NCBI GenBank assembly: GCA_041690535.1
Contig: JAWLHA010000016.1
Span: forward strand, 1-64,000
DNA length: 64,000 bases
Source: JAWLHA01 sp041690535
GTDB lineage: Bacteria; Pseudomonadota; Gammaproteobacteria; Thiohalomonadales; Thiohalomonadaceae
Direction of reading: 5' to 3'
Shown: one piece after another, positions 1 to 7,687 of the stretch
Layout of the letters: each line of letters opens with the position of its first letter
Position numbering within the stretch: position 1 is the stretch's first letter
Notes under the pieces: generated by a model
What the model was told of the DNA's origin: nothing
The model's input: only the letters and a program-made list of their open reading frames with translations
Database searches by the model: none
Translations under genes and position numbers: made by a program

Positions 1-61
1 GGTGTCCTCCACTTGCGCAGGGAAGATCAAGCAGTCTTATACCTTTTCAGCCTTGACCACA

Positions 62-88
62 CTGGATTCCCGCCTTCGCGGGAATGAC
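62..88. repeat. Short palindromic repeat (GATTCCCGC...GCGGGAAT type)
   Basis: The stretch has the arms ATTCCCGC and GCGGGAAT around TTC. Such palindromes are dispersed through many proteobacterial genomes. It lies about 130 bases past the stop of the neighbouring minus-strand methyltransferase, so it could act as a terminator or mRNA-end stabiliser. That role is inference. Confidence 0.5.
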
Positions 89-215
89 CGGAGGGTGAAT
101 AGTTACGATGCGTTTACCCTGCGTAGCCCGGGGGGGCGCAGCGAAATGGGGGGTGACGGCGTGTGATCATGCCCGGCTACCCCTCGCGGGTTGTCTCACG
201 GTCGAGGACAACCAA

Positions 216-941
216 TCAGGCACCAGAAGGTTCGAGGTAAAGCGTGTAGCGGCGCGCGCCAAAAGCGCTGGTCTGGAAATAGTCGTGCAGAAGGGATCGG
301 TCGGTGAAGGAGGAGCCTTCCCACGTTTCGTAGCACGTTGCGTAGCCGAACGATTTGGCCATCAGCTCCATCCCGCCGCGGGAGACCAATCCCACCACCG
401 CTTCATGCTGCCCGGCGAAGTTCTCGCCCGAATTCAAAAAATCACCCGTACGCTCGGTCTTCAGCTTCACCACCGGCTCATCACTGTCGATCAGGCCCGT
501 GTCCAGGATGATCAGCTCGGGATGGAAGGCCGCCATCAGTTTCATCAGTCGATGGTGATCCATGATGTGGTAGAAGATCCCCAGACACAAAATGAGGTCG
601 AATTTTTCGCCCCCCGCGATAAGGCGTGGCACCACATCGAACACATCGCCCTGCAGAAAGCGCACCTTCTCCCGCATCTCCCCCCGAATGATGTAGCTGG
701 ACTTGTCGATGAGCTCCTGCCGCACCTCCACGCCGGTGACGTGGGCGGCGCCGTTGACGAGGCAGGCATAGCTCCAGCGGCCGTCATGGGATGCCAGATC
801 CAGCACCCGTTTGCCCTTCAGTCGCTCGGCGTTGGGAAGCAGAAAGGTGCGGTAGCGGGCGTTGAGCCGGTTCAATCCTTTGTCGTTGTAACCGATACCG
901 CTTTCGACGACGAAACCGTTTTCAGGGGTAAAGATGGACAT
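216..941 (-). CDS. Class I SAM-dependent methyltransferase (paralog 1)
   Basis: This 241-residue protein has a class I SAM-binding fold. Motif I is VLDLASHDGRWSYA (about residues 46-59), followed by an acidic strand GVEVRQEL, GDVFDVV, and a motif IV-like segment DLILCLGIFYHIMDHH. It has no signal peptide or membrane segment, so it is predicted cytosolic. The substrate cannot be read from sequence. It is a clear paralog of the gene at 3207-3944: both begin MS-FT-ENGFV-ESG-GY and end TSAFGARRYTLYLEP, and by eye about two thirds or more of positions match. The second copy is coupled to a sulfotransferase, so a role in modifying a small molecule or glycan is possible but unproven. Confidence 0.85.
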   Translation of the reverse strand: MSIFTPENGFVVESGIGYNDKGLNRLNARYRTFLLPNAERLKGKRVLDLASHDGRWSYACLVNGAAHVTGVEVRQELIDKSSYIIRGEMREKVRFLQGDVFDVVPRLIAGGEKFDLILCLGIFYHIMDHHRLMKLMAAFHPELIILDTGLIDSDEPVVKLKTERTGDFLNSGENFAGQHEAVVGLVSRGGMELMAKSFGYATCYETWEGSSFTDRSLLHDYFQTSAFGARRYTLYLEPSGA

Positions 942-1194
942 TTCCTTATGGTTACTCCGGGCGTTGATTCACGAAAGACCCAAAGCGCACGGCGGGCCGG
1001 CGCTGGTGGCGCTCTTTGCCACTCGCGTTCTGCCCGGGTGCCGAAAGGCGCTCGTTAGGCCTGTGCATATGTGCCTGAAGTATAGTCCCGCCGAAGGCAT
1101 CCGCCGGGGAGCAAAGCTTGAATGCTGACCCGGCGGGCGCAGTTTTCACCCCTGCCCAGGGCCACCCAGCAGGGAAATCCGCTGCGCCCAACCT

Positions 1195-1270
1195 GTAGGG
1201 TGGATAAGCGCAGCGCATCCACCGGGTCACGGCTGGGAATGGTGGATGCGCTGCGCTTATCCACCCTGCA
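1195..1270. repeat. Family 2 repeat, core palindrome only
   Basis: GTAGGGTGGATAAGCGCAGC and its inverted partner (GCTGCGCTTATCCACCCT) enclose a short spacer. This is the core palindrome of the 190-bp repeat found complete at 18817, 45170 and 56844, with the outer CTAGAGCACCG ends missing. It starts 7 bases past the murI stop and could terminate that transcript. The surrounding gap (942-1276) holds nothing else I recognise. Confidence 0.7.
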
Positions 1271-1276
1271 GAGAAA

Positions 1277-2083
1277 TCACAGCTGGAGCTGCAGCGATTC
1301 CGGCTGGGGCTCCTCGCTGCCCCAGACCGCGGCGATGGCCCCCCGATGGGCGCCGGCGTCCCCGGTCACGACGATCCGCACCCGGCCGGCGACGTCGGGC
1401 GCGCGTCCCCCCCCGGCATCCCCCAGGCGCCGCCTGAGCTGACGGGCAACCGCTTCCCCGGTATCGATGATGGCGACTTCCGGTCCCAACGCCTCCTCGA
1501 TGAGAGGCCGCAACGCAGGAAAGTGGGTGCACCCCAGGATGATGGTGTCGGCACCGGCCGCCAACAGCGGCTGAAGGGCACGAGTTACCGTGTCGACCGC
1601 CTCCGGCGAACGGAGATCGCCCTGCTCCACCAGCTCCACCAACTCCGGGCTGGGCCGGCTGACGACCTCGACATTGTCACCGAACCGCTCCAGCAGGGCC
1701 GCGTAGCGGGTACTCGCCAGTGTGCCTGCAGTGGCGAGCACGCCCACAATACCGTTTCGCGTGGCCGCGGCGGCGGGCTTGACCGCCGGTTCCATCCCAA
1801 CGATGGGAAGGGAAAACCTCTCCCGAAGCTCCGTGACCGCCGCGGCAGTGGCGGTGTTGCAGGCGACCACCACCGCCTTGGCCCCCTGCTCCACCAGCCA
1901 TTGGGTGATCTGCCGCGCGCGCCCACGAATCTCCAGCATCGATCGGGGTCCGTACGGACACCAGGCGGTGTCCGCCACATACAGGAGATCCTCGGCGGGA
2001 AGCAGCGCGCGGATGCGCCGCAGCACCGAAAGGCCGCCGACGCCGGAATCGAACACACCAATGGGGCCGTCGTGGTGGGACAT
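1277..2083 (-). CDS. murI: Glutamate racemase
   Basis: Interconverts L- and D-glutamate in the cytosol, supplying D-Glu for peptidoglycan. At 268 residues it has the normal length. It shows the N-terminal FDSGVGGLSV motif with the catalytic-site Asp and Ser. The first catalytic Cys is in VVACNTATAAAV and the second in IILGCTHFPALRP. The start is the ATG that puts the GVFDSGVGG motif near residue 9, as in the family. No good Shine-Dalgarno sequence precedes it. It stands alone between the two methyltransferase loci rather than in a cell-wall operon, and a Family 2 palindrome follows the stop directly. Confidence 0.95.
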   Translation of the reverse strand: MSHHDGPIGVFDSGVGGLSVLRRIRALLPAEDLLYVADTAWCPYGPRSMLEIRGRARQITQWLVEQGAKAVVVACNTATAAAVTELRERFSLPIVGMEPAVKPAAAATRNGIVGVLATAGTLASTRYAALLERFGDNVEVVSRPSPELVELVEQGDLRSPEAVDTVTRALQPLLAAGADTIILGCTHFPALRPLIEEALGPEVAIIDTGEAVARQLRRRLGDAGGGRAPDVAGRVRIVVTGDAGAHRGAIAAVWGSEEPQPESLQLQL

Positions 2084-2205
2084 GGGAAGGGTTAGGGATT
2101 ACGCACTCGGAACCCATACTTTACCCCAGGAGCCGCCCCCGCTGGGAGCATTGTGGAGCGGGTTGTTGATGGCCGTCACAGCAAACCCGGAACAGTGAAA
2201 GTGGG

Positions 2206-2298
2206 GTAACTATTCAGCCGTTCCACCGACCTGTCGCCTCTCCCCAGAGAGTTGGGCTCCTACGTGAGGCACTCGAGCTGTTGGGTCTGAATAGTTAC
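2206..2298. repeat. 93-bp segment bounded by 12-bp perfect inverted repeats
   Basis: GTAACTATTCAG (2206-2217) and CTGAATAGTTAC (2287-2298) are exact inverted copies. A third copy of the end, TGAATAGTTAC, lies at 96-106. No ORF is enclosed. It looks like a small element or the ends of a decayed insertion. No target duplication was recognised. Confidence 0.5.
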
Positions 2299-2364
2299 AA
2301 AGTGGGCCGCTCACGGGAATGGGGCGGTGGCCCCTGGTTGGCGTACACTGGCGCCAGCCCGCAC

Positions 2365-3207
2365 TCAGAAATTCGTGTCAAACCCCAGACTGCGTACGAA
2401 GGCGACATCCTCAGGCGAAAACGGGGCGCCCCCCTGTATCCGGTACCGCCCAACGGATGGCGGCACACGGATATGGCGGCACAGACGGACGATCTCTGTC
2501 TCTTGCAGCTCGCCCCCCACGAACCGGGTCAGGGCGCTGACACCCTCCTCCGGCTGGCGACAGAATGCGTCAAAATTCAGCAGCCAAAAACGCTCTCCCA
2601 TGGGCCGACAGACCGCCAGAACACGGGCATGCACCGCTTTCCAGTAACTCAGGGCGTAGCCGGGGGAAGCATCGTAGGCCCTGCCGGTGAAGTGTTCGCC
2701 CCAGAGTTTCGCCTGGGTCTGGTTGGCGCTGTAGGCCATATCGAGCCCGTTCCTGGCCACGTGAATGTACCTCAGCCCGGGCAGGTAGCGCGGCAAGCGG
2801 TCGATCACGACATGGGTATTCGGCTCTTTCCACCCCCAGCAACGGCGCGGGCTCCCCGACCGGTTCTCTCCGGCGGCGACCAGCGCAGCGGCCCTGGCCT
2901 TGTACCAGCCGGGCGGGAACTCGGTTCGTCTTGTGCCGACACAGCTCTTGACCAGCGCCCGCTGCTTCGGCGTAAGTCTCCGGCCTGACATGCCGTGGCA
3001 GAACGCTCTGACCGCCTCGCCAAACTCCGCTTCGGGAGCGGAAAGAATCTCGCTCCGCTTGAACAGCAGGGTGAACCAGAGGTTATCGCCGGCCTCGTTC
3101 AGGTCACCGCCCATGTAGAAGCCGAGCGCCCTCAACAGTTGGGCGATGAGCCGGGTGCCGCTCCCCCCTATGCCGCCCACGGCAACCGGCGCGAAGCGGT
3201 GCTCCAT
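2365..3207 (-). CDS. Sulfotransferase family protein
   Basis: The 280-residue protein has the PAPS-binding signature of sulfotransferases. The 5'-phosphosulfate loop is VGGIGGSGTRLIAQLL near the N-terminus, and the 3'-phosphate-binding segment is YIHVARNGLDMAYSANQ near the middle. It therefore probably transfers sulfate from PAPS to an unidentified acceptor. Its ATG overlaps the stop of the upstream methyltransferase by one base (TGATG), indicating translational coupling. Methylation and sulfation may therefore act on the same product. No signal peptide or membrane helix was seen. Confidence 0.8.
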   Translation of the reverse strand: MEHRFAPVAVGGIGGSGTRLIAQLLRALGFYMGGDLNEAGDNLWFTLLFKRSEILSAPEAEFGEAVRAFCHGMSGRRLTPKQRALVKSCVGTRRTEFPPGWYKARAAALVAAGENRSGSPRRCWGWKEPNTHVVIDRLPRYLPGLRYIHVARNGLDMAYSANQTQAKLWGEHFTGRAYDASPGYALSYWKAVHARVLAVCRPMGERFWLLNFDAFCRQPEEGVSALTRFVGGELQETEIVRLCRHIRVPPSVGRYRIQGGAPFSPEDVAFVRSLGFDTNF

Positions 3208-3944
3208 CAGATCCGGCTCCCCTCCCCCCGGGGTTCGAGATAGAGCGTATAGCGCCTTGCGCCGAAGGCGCTGGTCATGAAGTAGTCGGTCAGCCCGGAG
3301 CGGTCTTGAAACGCTGACGCATGCCAGTGTTCATAGCGCACCGTGTAACCGAACGAGTTCGCAAGCAGCTCAATCCCGCCGCGCGATACAATGCCCACCA
3401 GCGCCTCCTGCTGCCCCGCGTAGCTCTCCGCCGCGTTGAGGTAGTGGTCCGTGCTCTCGGTTTTCAGCTTGATGAAGGGCTCATCGCTGTCGATGAGTCC
3501 GGTGTCGAGAATGATGAGCTCAGGGCGAAACGCCGTCATCAATTTCACCAGCCGGTGGTGATCCATGATGTGATAGAAAATCCCCAGACAGAGGATCACA
3601 TCGAATCGCTCGCCCCTGCTCAGCAGCCCCGGCAGTACATCGAAGATGTCCCCCTCGATGAACTGCACCCGGCGCCGCAACTCAGCATCGAGGATGTAAT
3701 CCGCCTTGCCGATGAGTTCGCCCCGGGCTTCAATCCCGGTGACGCGATCCGCCCCGTTGACCAGCGCCGCGTAGCTCCAGCGACCGTCGTGGGAGGCGAG
3801 GTCGAGCACCCGCTGGCCCCTCAGCCGATCGCTGTTTGGCGCAAGAAAAGTGCGATACCGGGCATTGAGTCGGTTCAACTGCGCGTGGTCGTAGCCAAGC
3901 CCGCTTTCCGTGACAAAGCCGTTTTCCCGGGTGAAGAGTGACAT
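3207..3944 (-). CDS. Class I SAM-dependent methyltransferase (paralog 2), coupled to sulfotransferase
   Basis: This 245-residue paralog of the gene at 216-941 has VLDLASHDGRWSYA (motif I), GDIFDVLPG and DVILCLGIFYHIMDHH. A longer reading frame extends upstream to 4202, but that extension encodes translated repeat sequence. The ATG at 3944 aligns exactly with the paralog's N-terminus (MSLFTRENGFVTESG). Its stop overlaps the sulfotransferase start by one base, so the two form an operon. The two copies flank murI in the same orientation, which suggests a local duplication. Confidence 0.85.
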   Translation of the reverse strand: MSLFTRENGFVTESGLGYDHAQLNRLNARYRTFLAPNSDRLRGQRVLDLASHDGRWSYAALVNGADRVTGIEARGELIGKADYILDAELRRRVQFIEGDIFDVLPGLLSRGERFDVILCLGIFYHIMDHHRLVKLMTAFRPELIILDTGLIDSDEPFIKLKTESTDHYLNAAESYAGQQEALVGIVSRGGIELLANSFGYTVRYEHWHASAFQDRSGLTDYFMTSAFGARRYTLYLEPRGEGSRI

Positions 3945-4064
3945 GGGTGTATTCCGTTCCGAGGTGTTCAACAGCAGAATCGCCGGCCGGGCGAAACTAA
4001 CGCAGGATGAATCGCAATGAGTATAGCCCCCCCTCGCCACGGCTGGCGGAATAGCCCGCCCCCG

Positions 4065-4127
4065 CAGGGTAAACACACACTTACATCGCTCACAGCACGG
4101 CCGTGACGTAAGTATGCGTTCACCCTG
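4065..4127. repeat. Family 1 MITE, 63-bp terminal-only form
   Basis: It begins CAGGGTAAACAC and ends GTATGCGTTCACCCTG, joining the two ends of the 260-bp element with the centre missing. The right end includes CGCTCACAGCACGGCCGTGA as in full copies. It lies between the divergent methyltransferase operon and ribE and so may influence both promoters. No flanking duplication is evident. Confidence 0.8.
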
Positions 4128-4201
4128 CGGGGAGATGACCGTTCCAACCTCGGCCGGCGTCGGTGTTATCATCCTCCACCGGCCCCAATCCGGAGATTCC
4201 A

Positions 4202-4828
4202 ATGTTCACAGGCATAGTCCAAGGCACGGCCGAGATCGTCGATATCATCGATCGGGGTGACTTTCGTACCCACACGCTGCGGCTACCCCCCGATTTGCTT
4301 CCCGGCCTGGCGCCTGGCGCCTCCGTGGCCCACAACGGCTGCTGTCTCACTGTCACACGCATCGACGCTTATCGGGTCGCCTTCGACCTGATGCGCGAGA
4401 CTCTGCGCGTCACCAATCTCGGTGCGCTGCAGGTGGGCGACCGCGTCAACGTGGAGCGCGCCGCCCGCTTCGGTGACGAAATCGGCGGGCACGCCATGTC
4501 AGGCCACATCATGGCCACCGCCGAGGTCAGCCGGGTGTTCGAGAGCGAGAACAACCGTCAGGTGTGGTTCCGTCTCCCCACCGACCTGCGCAAGTACTTC
4601 TTCGCGAAGGGCTACGTCGGCGTCGATGGCATCAGTCTCACCATCGGCGAGGTGCGGGGCGACGAATTCAGCGTGAATCTCATCCCTGAGACGCTCTCCC
4701 GGACCAACATCGCCGGGCGCCGCCCCGGCGATCGCGTCAACATCGAGGTCGACCCCCAGACCCAGGCCATTGTGGACACCGTCGAGCGTGTGCTGGCCGA
4801 GCGCCTGGCGAGCCCGGCGGGGCCGTGA
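4202..4828 (+). CDS. ribE: Riboflavin synthase, alpha subunit
   Basis: Catalyses dismutation of two 6,7-dimethyl-8-ribityllumazines to riboflavin. The 208-residue length is usual. It has two tandem lumazine-binding repeats. The first has MFTGIVQGTAEIVD at the N-terminus, NGCCLTV, and DLMRETLRVTNLGAL. GGHAMSGHI opens the second, which includes YVGVDGISLTIGEV and NLIPETLSRTNI. The ATG at 4202 was chosen over upstream in-frame starts because MFTGIV is the family N-terminus. No ribD, ribBA or ribH follows, and no FMN riboswitch was recognised upstream. Instead the leader contains a short repeat. Confidence 0.95.
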   Translation: MFTGIVQGTAEIVDIIDRGDFRTHTLRLPPDLLPGLAPGASVAHNGCCLTVTRIDAYRVAFDLMRETLRVTNLGALQVGDRVNVERAARFGDEIGGHAMSGHIMATAEVSRVFESENNRQVWFRLPTDLRKYFFAKGYVGVDGISLTIGEVRGDEFSVNLIPETLSRTNIAGRRPGDRVNIEVDPQTQAIVDTVERVLAERLASPAGP

Positions 4829-4921
4829 CCCGACAAACCGCGCCCGCTCCGACCGGCAGCTGGCGCCGGTGCTGCTGAAGCGTGCCGCCCCGGGCTACTG
4901 TAGGCCTGTCGCACCTCTCCC

Positions 4922-5389
4922 CTACTCCGGTTCGATCGGCTCCCCCGGGGTCGCATCCTCCGGGGTCGCCCGCTGATCGGGCACCACCTCCTCCGGGGTC
5001 GCCCGCTGATCGGGAACCACCTCTTCGGGCGTGGCGCGCGGGTCCGGCACCACCGTCTCGGGGGTCGCACGAGTGTCCGGAACCACCTCCTCGGGCGTGG
5101 CGCGTGGATCCGGCACCACCGTCTCGGGCGTCGCCCGCGGGTCGGGCACCACCTCCTCCGGTACCGCCGGCTGCCCCGTGGGCTCCTCGCCCGGCGGGCG
5201 TTCGCCCCGCTCCCCCCGATCTTCGGGGGTGATGACGGGGCCCCCCTCGGGATGCTCGGTTTCCGAGGGCGTGAGGAGTGGGTCCGATTCCGCCTGGGCG
5301 AGGAGCGGGGCGGACGCGGCAACCGCCCCGGGTAAGGGAGAGGTGGCAAAGAAGCCCCAGATCAGCGCCAAGCCCGGCATCCCCACCAT
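4922..5389 (-). CDS. Secreted Pro/Glu-rich protein with tandem 11-residue repeats
   Basis: Predicted product of about 155 residues with a hydrophobic N-terminal signal segment (GLALIWGFFATSPLPGAVAASA). The C-terminal half is about six tandem units of the form ATPEEVVPDPR, encoded by 33-base repeats, alternating E/T at position 5 and P/T/Q at position 10. GGAGG six bases upstream supports the ATG at 5389. Composition suggests an extended, acidic exported or wall-associated protein. I recognise no catalytic domain. Two other minus-strand frames are also open through the repeats, but only this one has a signal peptide and a ribosome-binding site. Confidence 0.6.
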   Translation of the reverse strand: MVGMPGLALIWGFFATSPLPGAVAASAPLLAQAESDPLLTPSETEHPEGGPVITPEDRGERGERPPGEEPTGQPAVPEEVVPDPRATPETVVPDPRATPEEVVPDTRATPETVVPDPRATPEEVVPDQRATPEEVVPDQRATPEDATPGEPIEPE

Positions 5390-5514
5390 TCGCAACCTCC
5401 ACCTGCGGGAAACACACCTGCCCAAAACATAGCGGATGCACGGTCGCTACCCTGCTGATACGACGCCAGCCCCAGTCTCCCGAACCTCCCCCCACAGGCC
5501 CCGCAACGACGGTG

Positions 5515-6606
5515 TCACTTCTGGACGATGTAGTAGTCGTTCTGAATGTCATGGGGGAGCTCATGGACGTTGATTGCGGTGAAACCAGCCTCCCTCAGCA
5601 ATTCCCGCGCTTTTTCCCGCCCCCACATGGTCCCGAGTCCTTCACCGCCCTGTGCCAGAGAAACGGACATGCAATGCATACAGGAGATGGTGTAGAACAG
5701 TGTCCCGAGCGGGTGGTCGAGGTTGTTTTCAATGTGGCTGGAGCTGCGTATGTCCTGCATCAGATAAATGCCATCGGCCTTCAGGGAGCGGTGGATGCCC
5801 TTGAGCACCGCTCGGGGTTTGGCCTGATCGTGGATGGCGTCGAAGGTGGTAATCAGGTCGAACTCGTCGGGCCTGGCAGTGGTATCAAAGTCGCTCAAAT
5901 CGCGGGATTCGAACGTGACGTTGCCCAACCCCCTCGCCCATGCGGCTTGGCGGGCCGTGTGGATGGCCGCATCGGAGAGGTCGACCCCAACGAAATGACT
6001 CCGGGGGTAGCGCTCCGCCATGAGCGCCAATGCCCGTCCGCTTCCACATCCCGCATCAAGCACCCGGATGCCCCGCTCCAGTCGCTGCGGCAGGCCCGGC
6101 ACCAGCGGCAGGATGTGGTCGAACAACGCCCCGACCACGGTCTGGCCACTGTCTTCCGCCATCACCTCGTGAAAGCGTCCATACCGCTCGTACGGCACAC
6201 CGCCGCCCGCCTTGAAGCACGCCACGATCGCGCTCTCCACCTCCCCCAGCATGCCGATGTATTGGGCATAGAGGGCAAGGTTGTCGGCGCCCCCGGTGCG
6301 GGTGAGATAGCGGGCGTGCTCGGCCGGCAAACGGAATGTCGCGGTGCTGGCGTCATACTCCACCACCCGCGCGGTGCTCATCGCCGCCAGCCACTCGCGG
6401 ACATACCGCTCATTCAGGTGGGCCCGCTCGGCGATCTCGCCGCTGGTGCCCGACTCCATGTCACCAAGGGTTTCGAACAGACCCGTGCGGTGGCCGATGG
6501 AGGTCATCAGGCAGAGTGCCGCTTCATTGAAGGCCCCGACGACACGTTCGCCGAAGGCATCGGAGCGCTCCTGGCTGAACGAACTGCTCAGGTGGTTGAG
6601 GCACAT
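5515..6606 (-). CDS. SAM-dependent methyltransferase with N-terminal winged-helix domain
   Basis: The 363-residue protein has an N-terminal helical/winged-helix region (residues about 15-110, LFETLGD...TSGEIAERAHLNERYVREWLAAM), like the Rv2258c-type methyltransferases. A class I methyltransferase domain follows, with motif I VLDAGCGSGRALALMAERYP and an acidic strand FVGVDLSD. The start at 6606 is preceded by AAGGAG. An upstream in-frame extension only translates the mobile repeat. It is divergent from a TetR regulator, with TetR-type palindromes just upstream, so it is probably that regulator's target. The substrate is unknown; detoxification or secondary metabolism is possible. Confidence 0.85.
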   Translation of the reverse strand: MCLNHLSSSFSQERSDAFGERVVGAFNEAALCLMTSIGHRTGLFETLGDMESGTSGEIAERAHLNERYVREWLAAMSTARVVEYDASTATFRLPAEHARYLTRTGGADNLALYAQYIGMLGEVESAIVACFKAGGGVPYERYGRFHEVMAEDSGQTVVGALFDHILPLVPGLPQRLERGIRVLDAGCGSGRALALMAERYPRSHFVGVDLSDAAIHTARQAAWARGLGNVTFESRDLSDFDTTARPDEFDLITTFDAIHDQAKPRAVLKGIHRSLKADGIYLMQDIRSSSHIENNLDHPLGTLFYTISCMHCMSVSLAQGGEGLGTMWGREKARELLREAGFTAINVHELPHDIQNDYYIVQK

Positions 6607-6630
6607 GGCGTCTCTCCTTGGTGGACGTAA

Positions 6631-6646
6631 CATACCGACTGGTATG
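6631..6646. promoter_or_regulatory. Putative TetR operator 1
   Basis: CATACCGACTGGTATG has perfect outer arms CATACC/GGTATG around four central bases. It shares the ACC-N4-GGT core with the site at 7020, next to the tetR gene. It lies 25 bases upstream of the methyltransferase start. Confidence 0.6.
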
Positions 6647-6658
6647 GTCAAAAACGTA

Positions 6659-6674
6659 GCCCGACCGGTCGGGC
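6659..6674. promoter_or_regulatory. Putative TetR operator 2
   Basis: GCCCGACCGGTCGGGC is a perfect 16-bp palindrome sharing GACCGGTCGG with the site at 7020-7035. It lies about 55 bases upstream of the methyltransferase. Confidence 0.6.
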
Positions 6675-6739
6675 TGTCAAGGAGAGAACCGCATGATTCG
6701 GGTCCCGACGCACTTTGCGAGCGAAAGTCCTGAAAAAGG

Positions 6740-6998
6740 CAGGGTAAACGCATCAAGAGCGATGTAAGTCCTTGAAGGAAGGTCGTCGGCCGCATGGATT
6801 GGTGCAAGGACGCACTTATGCCGCCGGAGGGCAGGACGCCTGGAGCGGCCGCGGCCGTCGAGCGTACAGGGAGGGGAGATGATTGCTCCTGCATAATCTT
6901 CACTCCCGACGTCCCTGTCGGTCGTATTCATAGGTACCTGCTTTCAAGGACTTACATCGCTCACAGCACGGCCGTGACGTAAGTAGGCGTTTACCCTG
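6740..6998 (+). mobile_element. Family 1 MITE, copy A, with near-perfect 10-bp target duplication
   Basis: This is a full-length copy of about 259 bp, beginning CAGGGTAAACGC and ending GCGTTTACCCTG. The terminal inverted repeats extend inward to the shared block GATGTAAGTCCTTGAA. It is flanked by ctgaaaaagg (6730-6739) and ctggaaaagg (6999-7008), a 10-bp direct repeat with one mismatch. It encodes no transposase. It sits between two groups of putative TetR operators in the divergent promoter region. Confidence 0.85.
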
Positions 6999-7019
6999 CT
7001 GGAAAAGGGCGTTTTGGGA

Positions 7020-7035
7020 CAGACCGGTCGGTCTG
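7020..7035. promoter_or_regulatory. Putative TetR operator 3 (autoregulatory)
   Basis: CAGACCGGTCGGTCTG has six-base arms CAGACC/GGTCTG around GGTC, 34 bases upstream of the tetR start. It probably mediates autorepression. The ACC-N4-GGT arrangement resembles my recollection of the NemR operator. Confidence 0.65.
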
Positions 7036-7069
7036 CTAAAATCCCACCGTACCGTACCGGACCGATGAG

Positions 7070-7687
7070 ATGCCACGCGACGGAAGGAACACCCGCCAAA
7101 GGATCCTGGACATTGCCCACAGGCAAACCCTGCGTCAGGGCTTTACCGCCACGTCCATCGAGGGGATCCTGGCGGAAGCGGGCATTACGAAGGGGGCGTT
7201 TTTTCACCACTTCAAGAGCAAAAATGCCCTGGCACGTGCCCTGGTGGAGCGCTACGCCGAGGGGGAACTGCAGATGCTCTCCGAACTGGTGGGCCGCGCC
7301 GAGAAACTGAGTCGGGACCCGCTACAGCAGCTGTTGCTGGTGATCGGCCTCTTTCAGGAGTGGATGGAGGGGCAAGCGGATCCGCCCGAAGGGTGTCTGT
7401 TCGCCTCCTTCTGCTACCAAAGCGAACTGTTCCCGGAGGAGATGAAGGGCATCGCCGCAGAGACGATGGTGGCCTGGCGCCAAGCGCTCGCCACCAAGAT
7501 CCGTGCGGCGGCAGAGCAACATCCCCCCTCCGTTGCGGTGGACGCAGAGGCCGTCGCGGACATGTTCACGACCCTGATCGAGGGGGCCTTCGTGGTCGCC
7601 AGGACGCTGGATGCCCCCGGCATCCTTACCGAGCAACTGGGCCAGTACCGGAACTATCTCGAGCTGCTGTTCGCCCCCAGGCGCTGA
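7070..7687 (+). CDS. TetR/AcrR-family repressor (NemR-like)
   Basis: The 205-residue protein has an N-terminal helix-turn-helix (residues about 8-55: TRQRILDIAHRQTLRQGF, then GILAEAGITKGAFFHHFKSK, the recognition-helix signature). The C-terminal ligand-binding domain contains two Cys in SFCYQSELF and GCLFA. The TKGAFFHHF variant is typical of the NemR-like branch, whose members sense reactive electrophiles through Cys; that function is inference here. It is divergent from the methyltransferase at 5515-6606. Palindromes at 6631, 6659 and 7020 are probable operators. The ATG at 7070 is the start that places TRQRIL at residues 8-13. Confidence 0.85.
   Translation: MPRDGRNTRQRILDIAHRQTLRQGFTATSIEGILAEAGITKGAFFHHFKSKNALARALVERYAEGELQMLSELVGRAEKLSRDPLQQLLLVIGLFQEWMEGQADPPEGCLFASFCYQSELFPEEMKGIAAETMVAWRQALATKIRAAAEQHPPSVAVDAEAVADMFTTLIEGAFVVARTLDAPGILTEQLGQYRNYLELLFAPRR

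Noticed and set aside
3945..4201. FMN riboswitch before ribE
   Set aside because: The leader contains a short MITE form and no RFN-type conserved blocks.
3945..4202. N-terminal extension of the second methyltransferase to 4202
   Set aside because: The extension translates the repeat and intergenic DNA. The paralog at 216-941 starts at the equivalent of 3944.
4960..5190. Regular short direct repeats resembling a CRISPR array
   Set aside because: The 33-base units are contiguous with no unique spacers and encode an in-frame 11-residue protein repeat.
6740..6998. Open frames inside the Family 1 repeats (MDGCKDALMPREGR... type peptides)
   Set aside because: They recur only because the DNA repeat recurs. 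Frames differ or break between copies, there is no ribosome-binding site, and no transposase motif is present.
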